64,000 nt of DNA, from NCBI GenBank assembly GCA_965204655.1, contig OZ241998.1, forward strand, positions 1,054,001-1,118,000. The letters run 5' to 3'. Positions 16,536 to 24,214 of the stretch are shown here, piece after piece. Origin of the DNA: CATQHL01 sp965204655 (GTDB lineage Bacteria > Actinomycetota > Acidimicrobiia > Acidimicrobiales > CATQHL01). Numbering within the stretch: position 1 is the stretch's first letter; every line of letters starts with the position of its first letter. The translations under genes and the position numbers were made by a program. The notes beneath the pieces were generated by a model, which was not told the origin of the DNA, ran no database searches, and worked only from the letters and a program-made list of their open reading frames with translations.

Positions 16536-17419
16536 CCGCGGAGGTGGCCGCGGCTCTGAACTCCGGGCGGGCGGTGACGGCGCTGGAATCCACGGTCTTC
16601 TCCCTTGGAGGATTGCCGGAGGAGCGAAATGCCGAAGCCCTGCGACGCAGCGTTGAGGCGGTCGAAGCCCAAGGGGCGACCCCCGCCGTGCTAGCCGTGC
16701 TGGACGGCGAACTGCGCGTGGGTCTCTCTGCGGACGAACTCGGGCGCATCTTGGAAACCGACCGCAAGACCGCCGAGCGCGACCTTCCTCTGGCCATCGC
16801 TGAGAGGTGGCCGGTCGGGGCGACGACCGTCTCTGCCTCCCTGGCAATCGCCCACGCTGCTGGGATCAAAGTCTTCGCCACGGGCGGAATAGGCGGAGTC
16901 CATCGCAACAGCGCCCAGACCGGAGACGTGAGCACCGACCTCCAAGCCCTGGCGCGCTACCCGCTGGCCACCGTGTGTTCCGGAGCAAAGGCGTTCCTGG
17001 ATCTCCCCCTCACCCTGGAGCGGCTGGAAAGCCTCGGAGTACCCGTTGTGGGCTACTGCTGCGACGAACTGCCTGCCTTCTGGAGCCGCCGCAGCGGCCA
17101 TCCGCTGGCTCACAGGGTGGACGGGCCGGAAGAAGCGGCGGCAGTGGCACTGAGCCTGATGCGCACTGGCGTGCTTTTCGTCGTCCCGGCGCCTGTCGGC
17201 GCAGAGGTTCCCTGGGAAGAGATGAGCCCCGCCGTAGAGACCGCCCTAGCGGAGGCGGAGCAGCGGGGCGTCTCGGCGGGAGCCGTCACCCCGTACGTGC
17301 TTGAGCGGATTGCGACAGCTACCCGAGGGCGCTCGGTGGACGCCAACGTGGAGGTGGTAGTGAACAATGCCCGCTGCGCAGCGGCCATAGCTGTAGCACT
17401 GGCGGCTAAGAGAGGATGA
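16511..17419 (+). CDS. psuG: Pseudouridine-5'-phosphate glycosidase
   Basis: 302 aa from ATG 16511 (an upstream GTG at 16475 is possible but unsupported). Family hallmarks are ALESTVFSLGGLPEERN near the N-terminus, GATTVSASLAIAHAAGIKVFATGGIGGVHR, the CSGAKAFLDLPLTLERLE segment with the catalytic Lys, VPVVGYCCDELPAFW, and the C-terminal SVDANVEVVVNNA. PsuG reversibly cleaves the C–C glycosidic bond of ΨMP to uracil and ribose 5-phosphate. It completes the salvage set with the kinase and nucleoside hydrolase just upstream. Length is normal (about 300 aa). Confidence 0.93.
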   Translation: MTSPMPKVSAEVAAALNSGRAVTALESTVFSLGGLPEERNAEALRRSVEAVEAQGATPAVLAVLDGELRVGLSADELGRILETDRKTAERDLPLAIAERWPVGATTVSASLAIAHAAGIKVFATGGIGGVHRNSAQTGDVSTDLQALARYPLATVCSGAKAFLDLPLTLERLESLGVPVVGYCCDELPAFWSRRSGHPLAHRVDGPEEAAAVALSLMRTGVLFVVPAPVGAEVPWEEMSPAVETALAEAEQRGVSAGAVTPYVLERIATATRGRSVDANVEVVVNNARCAAAIAVALAAKRG

Positions 17420-17566
17420 TCGAGCATCGCGCGGAGCATCGCGCGGACGCCCTTCACAGCAAACTCCCCTGCCGAATTGCACCCACCTCCCGTCCGCGGT
17501 AAGTATGATTGACAATTACGGATAGGCCGCAGAGGAGCGGTCTGACAATTCGAGAAAGGGTCGCTT

Positions 17567-17905
17567 ATGAAGCTCGTCACGGCGGTGATCAAACCACATC
17601 GGCTCGACGAAGTAAAAGAAGCTTTGAGCGCGATAAACATCACGGGGTTAACCGTCTCGGAGGCTCAGGGATACGGGCGTCAGGGCGGACACACCGAAAC
17701 CTACCGCGGGACGGAGTACCAGATCTCCTTCACGCCCAAATCCCGGCTGGACGTGGTCGTGGACGACCCGATGCTCGAAACGACGATCCGCACCATCGTA
17801 GAAGCGGCGCGGACGGGCAGGATAGGGGACGGCAAGATCTGGGTGACGGAAGTTGGACAGATCATCCGCATCCGTACCGGCGAAGAAGGCACTACCGCAA
17901 TCTGA
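17567..17905 (+). CDS. glnB: Nitrogen regulatory protein P-II
   Basis: 112 aa, the standard P-II length. It starts MKLVTAVIKPHRLDEVKEAL, has the T-loop with GYGRQGGHTETYRGTEY placing the modifiable Tyr at position 51, and the B-loop region TGRIGDGKIWV. P-II trimers sense 2-oxoglutarate, ATP/ADP and glutamine, and control ammonium transport and assimilation. In actinobacteria Tyr51 is adenylylated. No amtB, glnD or glnA lies beside it, so it is a stand-alone copy. GAGAAAGGG 8 nt upstream of the ATG supports the start. Confidence 0.95.
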   Translation: MKLVTAVIKPHRLDEVKEALSAINITGLTVSEAQGYGRQGGHTETYRGTEYQISFTPKSRLDVVVDDPMLETTIRTIVEAARTGRIGDGKIWVTEVGQIIRIRTGEEGTTAI

Positions 17906-17914
17906 AGAACGCTT

Positions 17915-18033
17915 GGCGAGTTGAGGCTCGCTCCCCGGGGGCGGCTTGCTCCCCGGGCGGCGGCTCACTCCCCGGGAGGCTCAGACACTCCGGGTGGCGC
18001 TCACTCCCAGAGGCGCCGCGACACCCGCGGCGC
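17915..18033. repeat. GC-rich ~20-bp imperfect repeats
   Basis: The sequence GGCGGCTYRCTCCCCGGG recurs about four times with decay between glnB and the convergent SMP-30 gene. CCCGGG cores make each copy locally palindromic. It could act as a bidirectional terminator, but no T-run follows. Confidence 0.5.
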
Positions 18034-19101
18034 TCAGGCGTTGAAGTTAAGGCGCAACCCCGGGCGCGGCCAGTCGAATTCCAGCAGCCTTCCCCCGCCG
18101 GCGTCAGTCACGTACGCCTTGGTCAGCCCTTCGCCCCCCCAACAGACATTGGTAGCGAGCGAGGAGACCTCCCCGTCGGGGACGTCCACGTAAGAGACCT
18201 CTCCGTCTGTCCCGACTAGGCAGAGCCCCTCGCTGAGGGCTGCCACCACGACGGTGCCGTTGGCTTCCACGGCGAGGGAGTCGAAGTGGCCAAGGGTGTT
18301 CGCCAGGCAGCGCACGCTCCGGTGGTTTACTCTGCCCGGGGAAATCACGTCCCAAGCCCAGAGCCTGCCGGTGAGGGTCTCCGACACGTACAAGGTGCCG
18401 CCGTCGGGAGAAAGACCGATTCCGTTGGGGCCGAGCAGGGGGAATATCGCACGCCTGGAAAAAGAGCCGTCTGTGGTCGCATAAAAGACGCCCGCTCGGT
18501 CGGCGTCGTGGGCGCGGGTCTTGCCGAAGTCTGTGAACCACATCCCTCCGTCTGCGTCAAACACCAGATCGTTAGGGCCGCAGAGTCGGTGGCCGTCGCA
18601 GGCGGTATAGAGAACCGAAACCTCGCCCGTGGACAGGTCAAGTCGGTCGATGCTGCCCGTCTTGTATTCGGGGCTCTGACCTGCGCCCGTGCCCGGGGCG
18701 GACGGCAGCCAGTAGTCGCCGCGCTTGTACCAGGCGAAGCCTCCGTTGTTGCAGACGTACACGGCTTCGTCCGGGCCTATGGCGATCCCGTTGGGGCCGG
18801 CGGAGGTTGTGCTCGGCCACTCTGTCAGTGTCTGGACGCCGCCGTCAGGGAAAACCCGCTTGACCCTCGGCCCTCTAACCTCAACCACCAGAATTGATCC
18901 GTCTCTCATCGCCAAGGGGCCTTCGGGGAAATCCAAACCCTCCGCCAGCACCCTGTGAGGGAGTTCCGTCCGCTTCGCTAGCGCGGACTCTTTAGTTGAT
19001 GCTTTCAAGACACTCCTCGTTTCCTGGCTTGTTCTCCTGGCTGTTTTTGCCAGGGGCTCTCTCCGCTGCTCGGTTACGCCCCGCTGCTCGGTCACCGACA
19101 A
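18034..19101 (-). CDS. SMP-30/gluconolactonase-like β-propeller hydrolase
   Basis: 355 aa. The six-bladed SMP-30/gluconolactonase/LRE fold is shown by GLDFPEGPLAMRDGSILVVEV, GPNGIAIGPDEAVYVCNNGG, GPNDLVFDADGGMWFTDFGKT and GPNGIGLSPDGGTLYVSET. These contain the usual divalent metal ligands (Glu of FPEGP, Asn of GPND, Asp of SPDG). It probably hydrolyses a sugar lactone or related ester; specificity is unknown. The N-terminus (first ~50 residues) carries a short repeat (VTEQRGVTEQRRE), so the true start may lie downstream, near LAKRTELPHRVLAEGLDFPEGP. Confidence 0.85.
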   Translation of the reverse strand: MSVTEQRGVTEQRREPLAKTARRTSQETRSVLKASTKESALAKRTELPHRVLAEGLDFPEGPLAMRDGSILVVEVRGPRVKRVFPDGGVQTLTEWPSTTSAGPNGIAIGPDEAVYVCNNGGFAWYKRGDYWLPSAPGTGAGQSPEYKTGSIDRLDLSTGEVSVLYTACDGHRLCGPNDLVFDADGGMWFTDFGKTRAHDADRAGVFYATTDGSFSRRAIFPLLGPNGIGLSPDGGTLYVSETLTGRLWAWDVISPGRVNHRSVRCLANTLGHFDSLAVEANGTVVVAALSEGLCLVGTDGEVSYVDVPDGEVSSLATNVCWGGEGLTKAYVTDAGGGRLLEFDWPRPGLRLNFNA

Positions 19102-19190
19102 GATAGTTACCGCTGCCTGCGCTGCGCTTCTACTACGGTTAGATCATTCTCGTCCGCTTTCCAACCTCTTGAGGTCACCTCGACCGGAAT

Positions 19191-20672
19191 ATGCAAGACA
19201 GATTTGCCAGAGTCAGGGAATTCTTCCGTTCTCTAAGCGAGAACTTCCTCCCCCCAGCCAGCGACGGCGCCTCCTCTAGCGCAACCGAACTCTTGCTTGA
19301 GCCTAAGAGAGAACCCGAACCGCCCGACAGCGGCGGGAGCTGCCTAGACGACAACGGGGAGGACTCCCCCTCTGAGACTTCCTTGGGAATTTTCTCAGCG
19401 CAGTTTCCGAACAGCCAATTCCGGAGCAAGCGGCGTCTTGCGCTCACTGCAGGGTTCCTGCTGATCGTCTCCGCCCTCACGCTGCTGAACGTCGCCTCTT
19501 CGGCGCCGGCGGAGACGCTGGCCGCGACCGAGGGAAGCAACGATCCCTCATCAGCCGATCCGCTCTCTGCCAGAGTTGCTTCGGCGGGCGCGACGAACCT
19601 CGGCGAGAACGCCGACGGAACCTCTATCGCGTCGGTCGCTCAGATCACGCATAGCCCCCGCAGCCCCCAAGAAGGACGCACAGGCGAGGACGCCGCGTCC
19701 GCTGATGACGCCGACAGTACGGGAAACAGCGAAGAAGAAAACCGGGGCAGCCAACCTCCCGAAGACGACAACGGCGGCGGCGAGGACAACGGCGGCGGCA
19801 TCACCACAGACGGCCAACCTCAAGACAGCGAGGCGGCCAAAGGTGCCACTTGCGAAGCAATTGTGTGCCGAATCGTGGGGCATCCCCAACCAAAAGACAG
19901 CGAGGCGGCCAAAGGCTCCACAGCAGCCGCCCCAGCCGCCACGACCTCCACGACCGCCGCCCCAGAAAGTTCAGGGGCGTCCGACCCGTTCGGGTTAGCC
20001 AACGATTTGCTCAAGCAAGCGGGCGACTCCGACCCGATGCCGCCATTCACGGGAGAATCCTTAGGCCGCCCTGCCCACATTATTCGTCGCGGCCTCCCCG
20101 GCAGCAAGGAGCACCCACGCCTCTACCTCACCTTTGACGACGGGCCTCACCACCACTGGACGGCGGAAGTCTTAGACCTGCTCGACCGCCACGACGCACG
20201 CGCCACCTTCTTCTTAGTCGGGATACACGCAGTCGCTCATCCGGAGGTCGTCAGGGAGATCGTAGAGAGAGGCCACACCCTTGGAAACCACTTGTGGAGC
20301 CACACCGAAGCCCCCCTCTACGACGAAGACCTCTTCCGAAAGGAGCTAAGGCAAACCGCTGCAGAACTCGGTGACGACGCTACGAACTGCCTGCGCACCC
20401 CCTTCGGATACTTCAGCGAGGAGATACTCGCCTGGAGCGGGGAGGAGGGATACGAGTTTATTCATTGGAGCAAACCAGACATCCAAGACTGGCGTCGTCT
20501 TGACATCGAAAAGATTCGGGAGGGGTTCGCGAAGATCGAGAAGGGCGGGACGATCCTGCTGCTCCACGAACACTCCGGACGCAACACCCTGCAGGCTCTC
20601 GACGAAACGCTCACGTCGCTCAAAGCGAAGGGCTGGAAGTTCGACACGCCGATCTGCCCTTTGACGTTCTGA
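19191..20672 (+). CDS. Membrane-anchored polysaccharide deacetylase (NodB domain)
   Basis: 493 aa. A cytoplasmic N-terminal ~85 residues precede one membrane segment (about residues 86–104, LALTAGFLLIVSALTLLNV). A long low-complexity Ala/Ser/Asp/Gly-rich stalk follows, then a C-terminal NodB catalytic domain (from residue ~305). Its motifs are YLTFDDGPHHH (catalytic Asp and metal Asp, about residue 313), HTLGNHLWSHT (metal His), LRTPFGYFSE and LLLHEHSG. It removes N- or O-acetyl groups from cell-wall or capsule polysaccharide outside the membrane. The stalk contains a 72-bp in-frame duplication (DSEAAKG at about 19822 and 19894). It stands alone on this strand. Confidence 0.9.
   Translation: MQDRFARVREFFRSLSENFLPPASDGASSSATELLLEPKREPEPPDSGGSCLDDNGEDSPSETSLGIFSAQFPNSQFRSKRRLALTAGFLLIVSALTLLNVASSAPAETLAATEGSNDPSSADPLSARVASAGATNLGENADGTSIASVAQITHSPRSPQEGRTGEDAASADDADSTGNSEEENRGSQPPEDDNGGGEDNGGGITTDGQPQDSEAAKGATCEAIVCRIVGHPQPKDSEAAKGSTAAAPAATTSTTAAPESSGASDPFGLANDLLKQAGDSDPMPPFTGESLGRPAHIIRRGLPGSKEHPRLYLTFDDGPHHHWTAEVLDLLDRHDARATFFLVGIHAVAHPEVVREIVERGHTLGNHLWSHTEAPLYDEDLFRKELRQTAAELGDDATNCLRTPFGYFSEEILAWSGEEGYEFIHWSKPDIQDWRRLDIEKIREGFAKIEKGGTILLLHEHSGRNTLQALDETLTSLKAKGWKFDTPICPLTF
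19822..19915 (+). repeat. In-frame 72-bp duplication/insertion in the deacetylase stalk
   Basis: AAGACAGCGAGGCGGCCAAA starts at 19822 and 19894, exactly 72 bp apart. The intervening ~50 bp encode a Cys-containing segment (CEAIVCRIVGHP) that is out of character with the rest of the Ser/Asp-rich stalk, so it looks inserted. Confidence 0.8.
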
Positions 20673-20825
20673 GCCCCTTTATGAGCCCCTTTAACGCCCC
20701 CGTCATCGCACCAGCGGTGCGCCCGCTACACCTACGCCAAGGTCGGGACACCCTCGGGGCTTAACCGCACCGAAATCCGGGGAAGGTGCAAGAAGAACGT
20801 CCCTGGCGTTAAGCTTGAGTCCCCT

Positions 20826-20901
20826 GTTGGCCGTAGCTCAGTCAGGTAAGAGCGCCGGGTTGTGGTCCCGGAGGTCGGGGGTTCAAATCCCCTCGGTCAA
20901 C
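20826..20901 (+). tRNA. tRNA-His (GTG)
   Basis: Cloverleaf with acceptor stem TTGGCCG/CGGTCAA, the extra G at −1 (20826) opposite discriminator C typical of tRNA-His, anticodon loop TTGTGGT (anticodon GTG), and T-loop GTTCAAATC. CCA is not encoded. Confidence 0.95.
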
Positions 20902-20931
20902 CGATTCGCAGTTTGGTGATGCGTTCAACCG

Positions 20932-21004
20932 GCCCCTCTAGCTCAATTGGCAGAGCAACGGACTCTTAATCCGCAGGTTCTGGGTTCGAGTCCCAGGGGG
21001 GGTA
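20932..21004 (+). tRNA. tRNA-Lys (CTT)
   Basis: Acceptor GCCCCTC/GGGGGGT, anticodon loop ACTCTTAA (anticodon CTT), T arm CTGGGTTCGAGTCCCAG, discriminator A. It lies 30 bp after tRNA-His and is probably co-transcribed with it. CCA is not encoded. Confidence 0.95.
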
Positions 21005-21090
21005 CCGACAACAGGACTGCGCTCGGAACTCGGGAAACTCGGGCACCGCAGGGTAACCCGCCCGGTGGAGCAGCGGTCTTCTCCGGCCCG

Positions 21091-21996
21091 ATGAGAACCC
21101 ATGACGCCGTGAATAATCATCAGAAGCCGTCCCGCTCCGGCCGCTCCGGCGGTAAGTCCCCCGCTGACCGCTCTCGGATGGTCAACCGGCAACTCGCCGG
21201 ACGCGGAATTCACGACCAGCGCGTCCTGGAGGCGATGAGGAGCGTGCCGAGGGAGAAGTTCCTTCCTCCCTCACAGCGACGCTGGGCGTACGCAGACAGA
21301 GCCCTCCTACTTTCTCACGGGCAGACCGTTTCGCAGCCTTACGTGGTGGCAGCCACCCTGCAGGCCTTGGAACTAACACCGAACTGCCGCGTCCTGGAAG
21401 TCGGGGCGGGCTCGGGTTACGCCGCAGCCGTGGCGGGGCTTCTGGCGAAAGAGGTCGTAGCTCTGGAGCGCATCGGGGATCTGGCAGAGAGCGCTCGGAG
21501 GCGGCTCGCCGACCTTGGGTACGTGAACGTCTCCGTCGTCTGGGCAGACGGGATCAGCGGATATCCAGAGCGTTCTCCTTACGACGCAGTATTCGTTTCG
21601 GCGGCAGCAGCGAGCGTCCCTCCCGCCTTGTTTGAACAACTCACGGAGGGAGGACGGCTGGTGGCGCCCGTGGGTTCGTCTAGGGGGCATCAGGACCTCG
21701 CCGTCTACCGGAAACAAAAGGAACAGACGGCGCAAAGGAGCAAGCAAACAGCGGCGGGGGGCGAGAGCGGGGGGGCGGGGGGCAAGGAGACGGGGGGCAA
21801 GGAGACGGGAAGCGGGGATGCAGGGAGCGAGAGCGGGGAGACGGGGGGCAAGGAGACGGGAAACGAAACGGAGGGGTCGGGCCGGACGGCGGGGGTTGCC
21901 CCCCCGCGACGCAACGATGTTCTCTTTCCGGTCACTTTCGTCCCGCTGCTCCCTGGCTTGGAACGCCCCGGCAAGCCTCTGTCGGGCGCGGGCTAG
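21091..21996 (+). CDS. pcm: Protein-L-isoaspartate O-methyltransferase
   Basis: 301 aa from ATG 21091; an ATG at 21178 (MVNRQLAGRGIHDQRVLEAM) is equally credible, since family members usually begin there. PCMT motifs: VPREKFLPPSQRRWAYADRA, HGQTVSQPYVVA, and the SAM-binding VLEVGAGSGYAAAVA (about residue 102). The enzyme methylates L-isoaspartyl residues in aged proteins with SAM. Between the β-strand ending DLAVYRK and the C-terminal VLFPVTFVPLLPG there is a ~60-residue Gly/Glu/Thr repeat insertion (GGKETG units, 15 and 51 bp periods). The normal protein lacks this, which suggests a tolerated surface-loop expansion. Confidence 0.88.
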   Translation: MRTHDAVNNHQKPSRSGRSGGKSPADRSRMVNRQLAGRGIHDQRVLEAMRSVPREKFLPPSQRRWAYADRALLLSHGQTVSQPYVVAATLQALELTPNCRVLEVGAGSGYAAAVAGLLAKEVVALERIGDLAESARRRLADLGYVNVSVVWADGISGYPERSPYDAVFVSAAAASVPPALFEQLTEGGRLVAPVGSSRGHQDLAVYRKQKEQTAQRSKQTAAGGESGGAGGKETGGKETGSGDAGSESGETGGKETGNETEGSGRTAGVAPPRRNDVLFPVTFVPLLPGLERPGKPLSGAG

Positions 21997-22008
21997 CCTT
22001 TCATCCTC

Positions 22009-22701
22009 ATGCCCGACCGCCGCCCCATAGAGATCGTGCCGTCCACGCTGGCTGCCGACCTGAGCAGGCTGGGCGAGGAGGTGACAGCCTTGGAGCGGGC
22101 GGGAGCCGACCGCATTCAGTGGGACGTGATGGACGGAGCTTTCGTCCCCAACCTGACTTTCGGGCCGGACGTCATCGCCTCGGTTCGCCCGCTCACGTCG
22201 CTGCCCTTTGAAGCACACCTGATGGTCAACGCCCCGGAAACCCTGGCCCACCGCTACGTGGAAGCCGGGTGCGAACGTCTCATCGTCCACGTGGAGGCTT
22301 GCGCTCACCTGCACCGCACGCTCGGTCTGATCCGCGAACTGGGGGCGCAAGCGGGCGCGGCTCTGAACCCTTCTACCCCGCCGGAAGCGATTCCCCGCGT
22401 GCTGGACGTGCTCAACCTCGTCCTGGTGATGACCGTGAACCCTGGCTTCGGCGGTCAGAAGTACCTAAAGGACGTGGAGCCCAAGATCGCTGAGGTTTAC
22501 CGCCTCATCGGCGCTCACAACAGGGTCGTAGATCTGGAGGTAGACGGCGGAATAAGCCCAGCGAGCATCGGCGGCGCGGCTGCGGCGGGTGCCAACCTGT
22601 TTGTCTCGGGCAGCAGCCTGTTCTCCCACCCCGAGGGTCTCAGCAAAGGGATAGCGAACCTGCGCGGATTGGCAGAGGAAGCCTCAAGAACCCACAGCTA
22701 A
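22009..22701 (+). CDS. rpe: Ribulose-phosphate 3-epimerase
   Basis: 230 aa, normal length. (β/α)8 barrel signatures: IVPSTLAADLSRLGEEV, metal-binding WDVMDGAFVPNLTFG, HLMV, and VMTVNPGFGGQK with VDGGIS near the C-terminus. It interconverts ribulose-5-P and xylulose-5-P in the pentose phosphate pathway. It starts 12 bp after pcm on the same strand, so the two are probably co-transcribed. No internal repeat insertion is seen. Confidence 0.95.
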   Translation: MPDRRPIEIVPSTLAADLSRLGEEVTALERAGADRIQWDVMDGAFVPNLTFGPDVIASVRPLTSLPFEAHLMVNAPETLAHRYVEAGCERLIVHVEACAHLHRTLGLIRELGAQAGAALNPSTPPEAIPRVLDVLNLVLVMTVNPGFGGQKYLKDVEPKIAEVYRLIGAHNRVVDLEVDGGISPASIGGAAAAGANLFVSGSSLFSHPEGLSKGIANLRGLAEEASRTHS

Positions 22702-22765
22702 GGGCTCGCAAGCGCTGCGGGCGGGATGCGGAGCGGGCGCAAGCCGCGGGCGGGAAGCCGTTCGG

Positions 22766-23413
22766 CTAGCGCATCTCCCCTCGGCCCACGATCACGTGAT
22801 CGATGATGCCGTAATCCTTGGCCTCCTCGGCGGTGAACCAACGATCTCGGTCAAAGTCCTCCTCAACCTGGCTGACCGACTGGCCGGTGTGATGCGAGAT
22901 GCGCTCGGCCAGGACTTTTTTGATGTATGTCATCTGCTCGGCCTGGATGGCGATGTCGGTAGCGTGTCCCTCCACCCCGCCGTGCGGCTGATGCATGAGG
23001 ATGCGGGAATGCGGGAGGGCATAGCGCTTTCCGGGCGCCCCCGCGCACAGCAGGAACTGCCCCATGGAGGCTCCTAGCCCCATGCAGATCGTCCCTACGT
23101 CGGGCGAGACGAACTGGATTGTGTCGTAGACGGCCATCCCTGCGGTCACTGAACCCCCGGGTGAGTTGATGTAGATCCAGATGTCACGCTCCGGATCTTG
23201 ACCTTCTAGATATAAGAGTTGCGCTGTGACGTAGTTAGCGAGGTCGTCGTCCACCACCTTGCCTAGGAACACGATCCGCTGCTGCAGGAGTTGCTGATAG
23301 ATGTGCTCGGCAGGGTCACGGATATTTCCCGCCACAGACGCCGCCCACGGCGCGTCGGCCAGGGGCGGTACGTCGGTATCCGGGCGGGGGTTTCCTTGTA
23401 GAAATGCTGCCAT
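22766..23413 (-). CDS. clpP: ATP-dependent Clp protease proteolytic subunit
   Basis: 215 aa. Catalytic Ser in GLGASMGQFLL, His in RILMHQPHGG, and the conserved IYINSPGGSVTAGMAVYDT. It has the typical ClpP length. It forms the tetradecameric protease with ClpX or ClpC ATPases. The ribosome binding site GGAGGAC lies right before the ATG at 23413. No second clpP or clpX is adjacent, unlike the paired clpP1P2 operons of many actinobacteria. It is convergent with rpe. Confidence 0.95.
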   Translation of the reverse strand: MAAFLQGNPRPDTDVPPLADAPWAASVAGNIRDPAEHIYQQLLQQRIVFLGKVVDDDLANYVTAQLLYLEGQDPERDIWIYINSPGGSVTAGMAVYDTIQFVSPDVGTICMGLGASMGQFLLCAGAPGKRYALPHSRILMHQPHGGVEGHATDIAIQAEQMTYIKKVLAERISHHTGQSVSQVEEDFDRDRWFTAEEAKDYGIIDHVIVGRGEMR

Positions 23414-23495
23414 TTGTCCTCCACTGCGTCGGGCGTGAAACTTAAGATTATTCTTTTGAGGCGTCCCGCAAAGCCTAAAGCCTCCTCAATGCCCC

Positions 23496-23580
23496 GCGCC
23501 AGTGGCGGAATCAGGAAGACGCGCAGGGTTTAGGTCCCTGTGAGCTCCGGCTCGTGTGGGTTCGAATCCCACCTGGCGCA
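23496..23580 (+). tRNA. tRNA-Leu (TAG)
   Basis: 85-nt class II tRNA: acceptor GCGCCAG/CTGGCGC with discriminator A, anticodon loop GTTTAGGT (anticodon TAG), variable arm TGAGCTCCGGCTCG, T arm GTGGGTTCGAATCCCAC. CCA is not encoded. Confidence 0.95.
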
Positions 23581-23606
23581 CACCAAGCGGGCAGATGAGC
23601 GCTCGG

Positions 23607-24206
23607 CTAGCGGGCGGCCAGCAACCGGATCAACTCCCGGAGGGCAAATCCGCGATGACTGACGGCGTCCTTCTCCTCCAAAGTCATCTCGGCGAAGGTC
23701 TTCTCGCCGGGCGTCGGCACGAACACCGGGTCGTAGCCAAACCCTCCCGACCCCCGAGGCTGGCAGAGGATGCTGCCCTCCACCACGCCCTCGGCGTGAA
23801 CCTCGCGCCCGTCCGGCCAGAGTGCCAGCACGACGCTGCGGAAGCGGGCGGTGCGGAGCGGCGGGGGGGTTCCGCTCAAGTCCGCTAGCAGTTTGGACAC
23901 GTTGGCCTGATCGCCGCAGCCCTCCCCGGCGTAGCGCGCTGAGCGCACGCCCGGCGCGCCGTGGAGCGCGTCCACCTCCAGTCCCGTGTCGTCGGCTAGC
24001 GCCGGCAGAGTGACGGGGGCTGCTTCTAGCACGGCCTTCGCCTTGATGCGGGCGTTGTCGGTCAGAGTTTCGCCCGTCTCGTTCACCTCGCCCGTCGAGT
24101 CGGGTCGGGGCAGCACCTCGGCCACGCCGGAGAGCGCCGCCCGCATCTCGGTCAGTTTGCCCGGATTGGCCGAGGCGGACAGGAAAACGAGCTCAGGACG
24201 TTCCAG
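23607..24206 (-). CDS. rdgB: XTP/dITP diphosphatase with no canonical start codon
   Basis: The Ham1/RdgB family: SANPGKLTEM (the S/TxNxxKxxE substrate-binding motif), NARIKAKAV, LADDTGLEVDAL (catalytic Asp), GVRSARYAG, GGFGYDPVFVP and SHRGFAL. It hydrolyses non-canonical purine NTPs (ITP, XTP, dITP) to monophosphates. The motif requires translation from upstream of the first ATG (24146), yet the frame back to an in-frame TGA near 24245 has no ATG, GTG or TTG. A CTG at 24206 would give 199 aa, the normal length, and is my choice. The gene follows rph on the same strand with a 9-bp gap, so translational coupling is likely. Confidence 0.85.
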   Translation of the reverse strand: MERPELVFLSASANPGKLTEMRAALSGVAEVLPRPDSTGEVNETGETLTDNARIKAKAVLEAAPVTLPALADDTGLEVDALHGAPGVRSARYAGEGCGDQANVSKLLADLSGTPPPLRTARFRSVVLALWPDGREVHAEGVVEGSILCQPRGSGGFGYDPVFVPTPGEKTFAEMTLEEKDAVSHRGFALRELIRLLAAR

Positions 24207-24214
24207 CGGTGCGG

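Noticed and set aside
20947..21090. pcm start inside the tRNA-Lys gene
   Set aside because: The frame is open there but the sequence is the tRNA; family similarity begins after 21178, so the start is 21091 or 21178.
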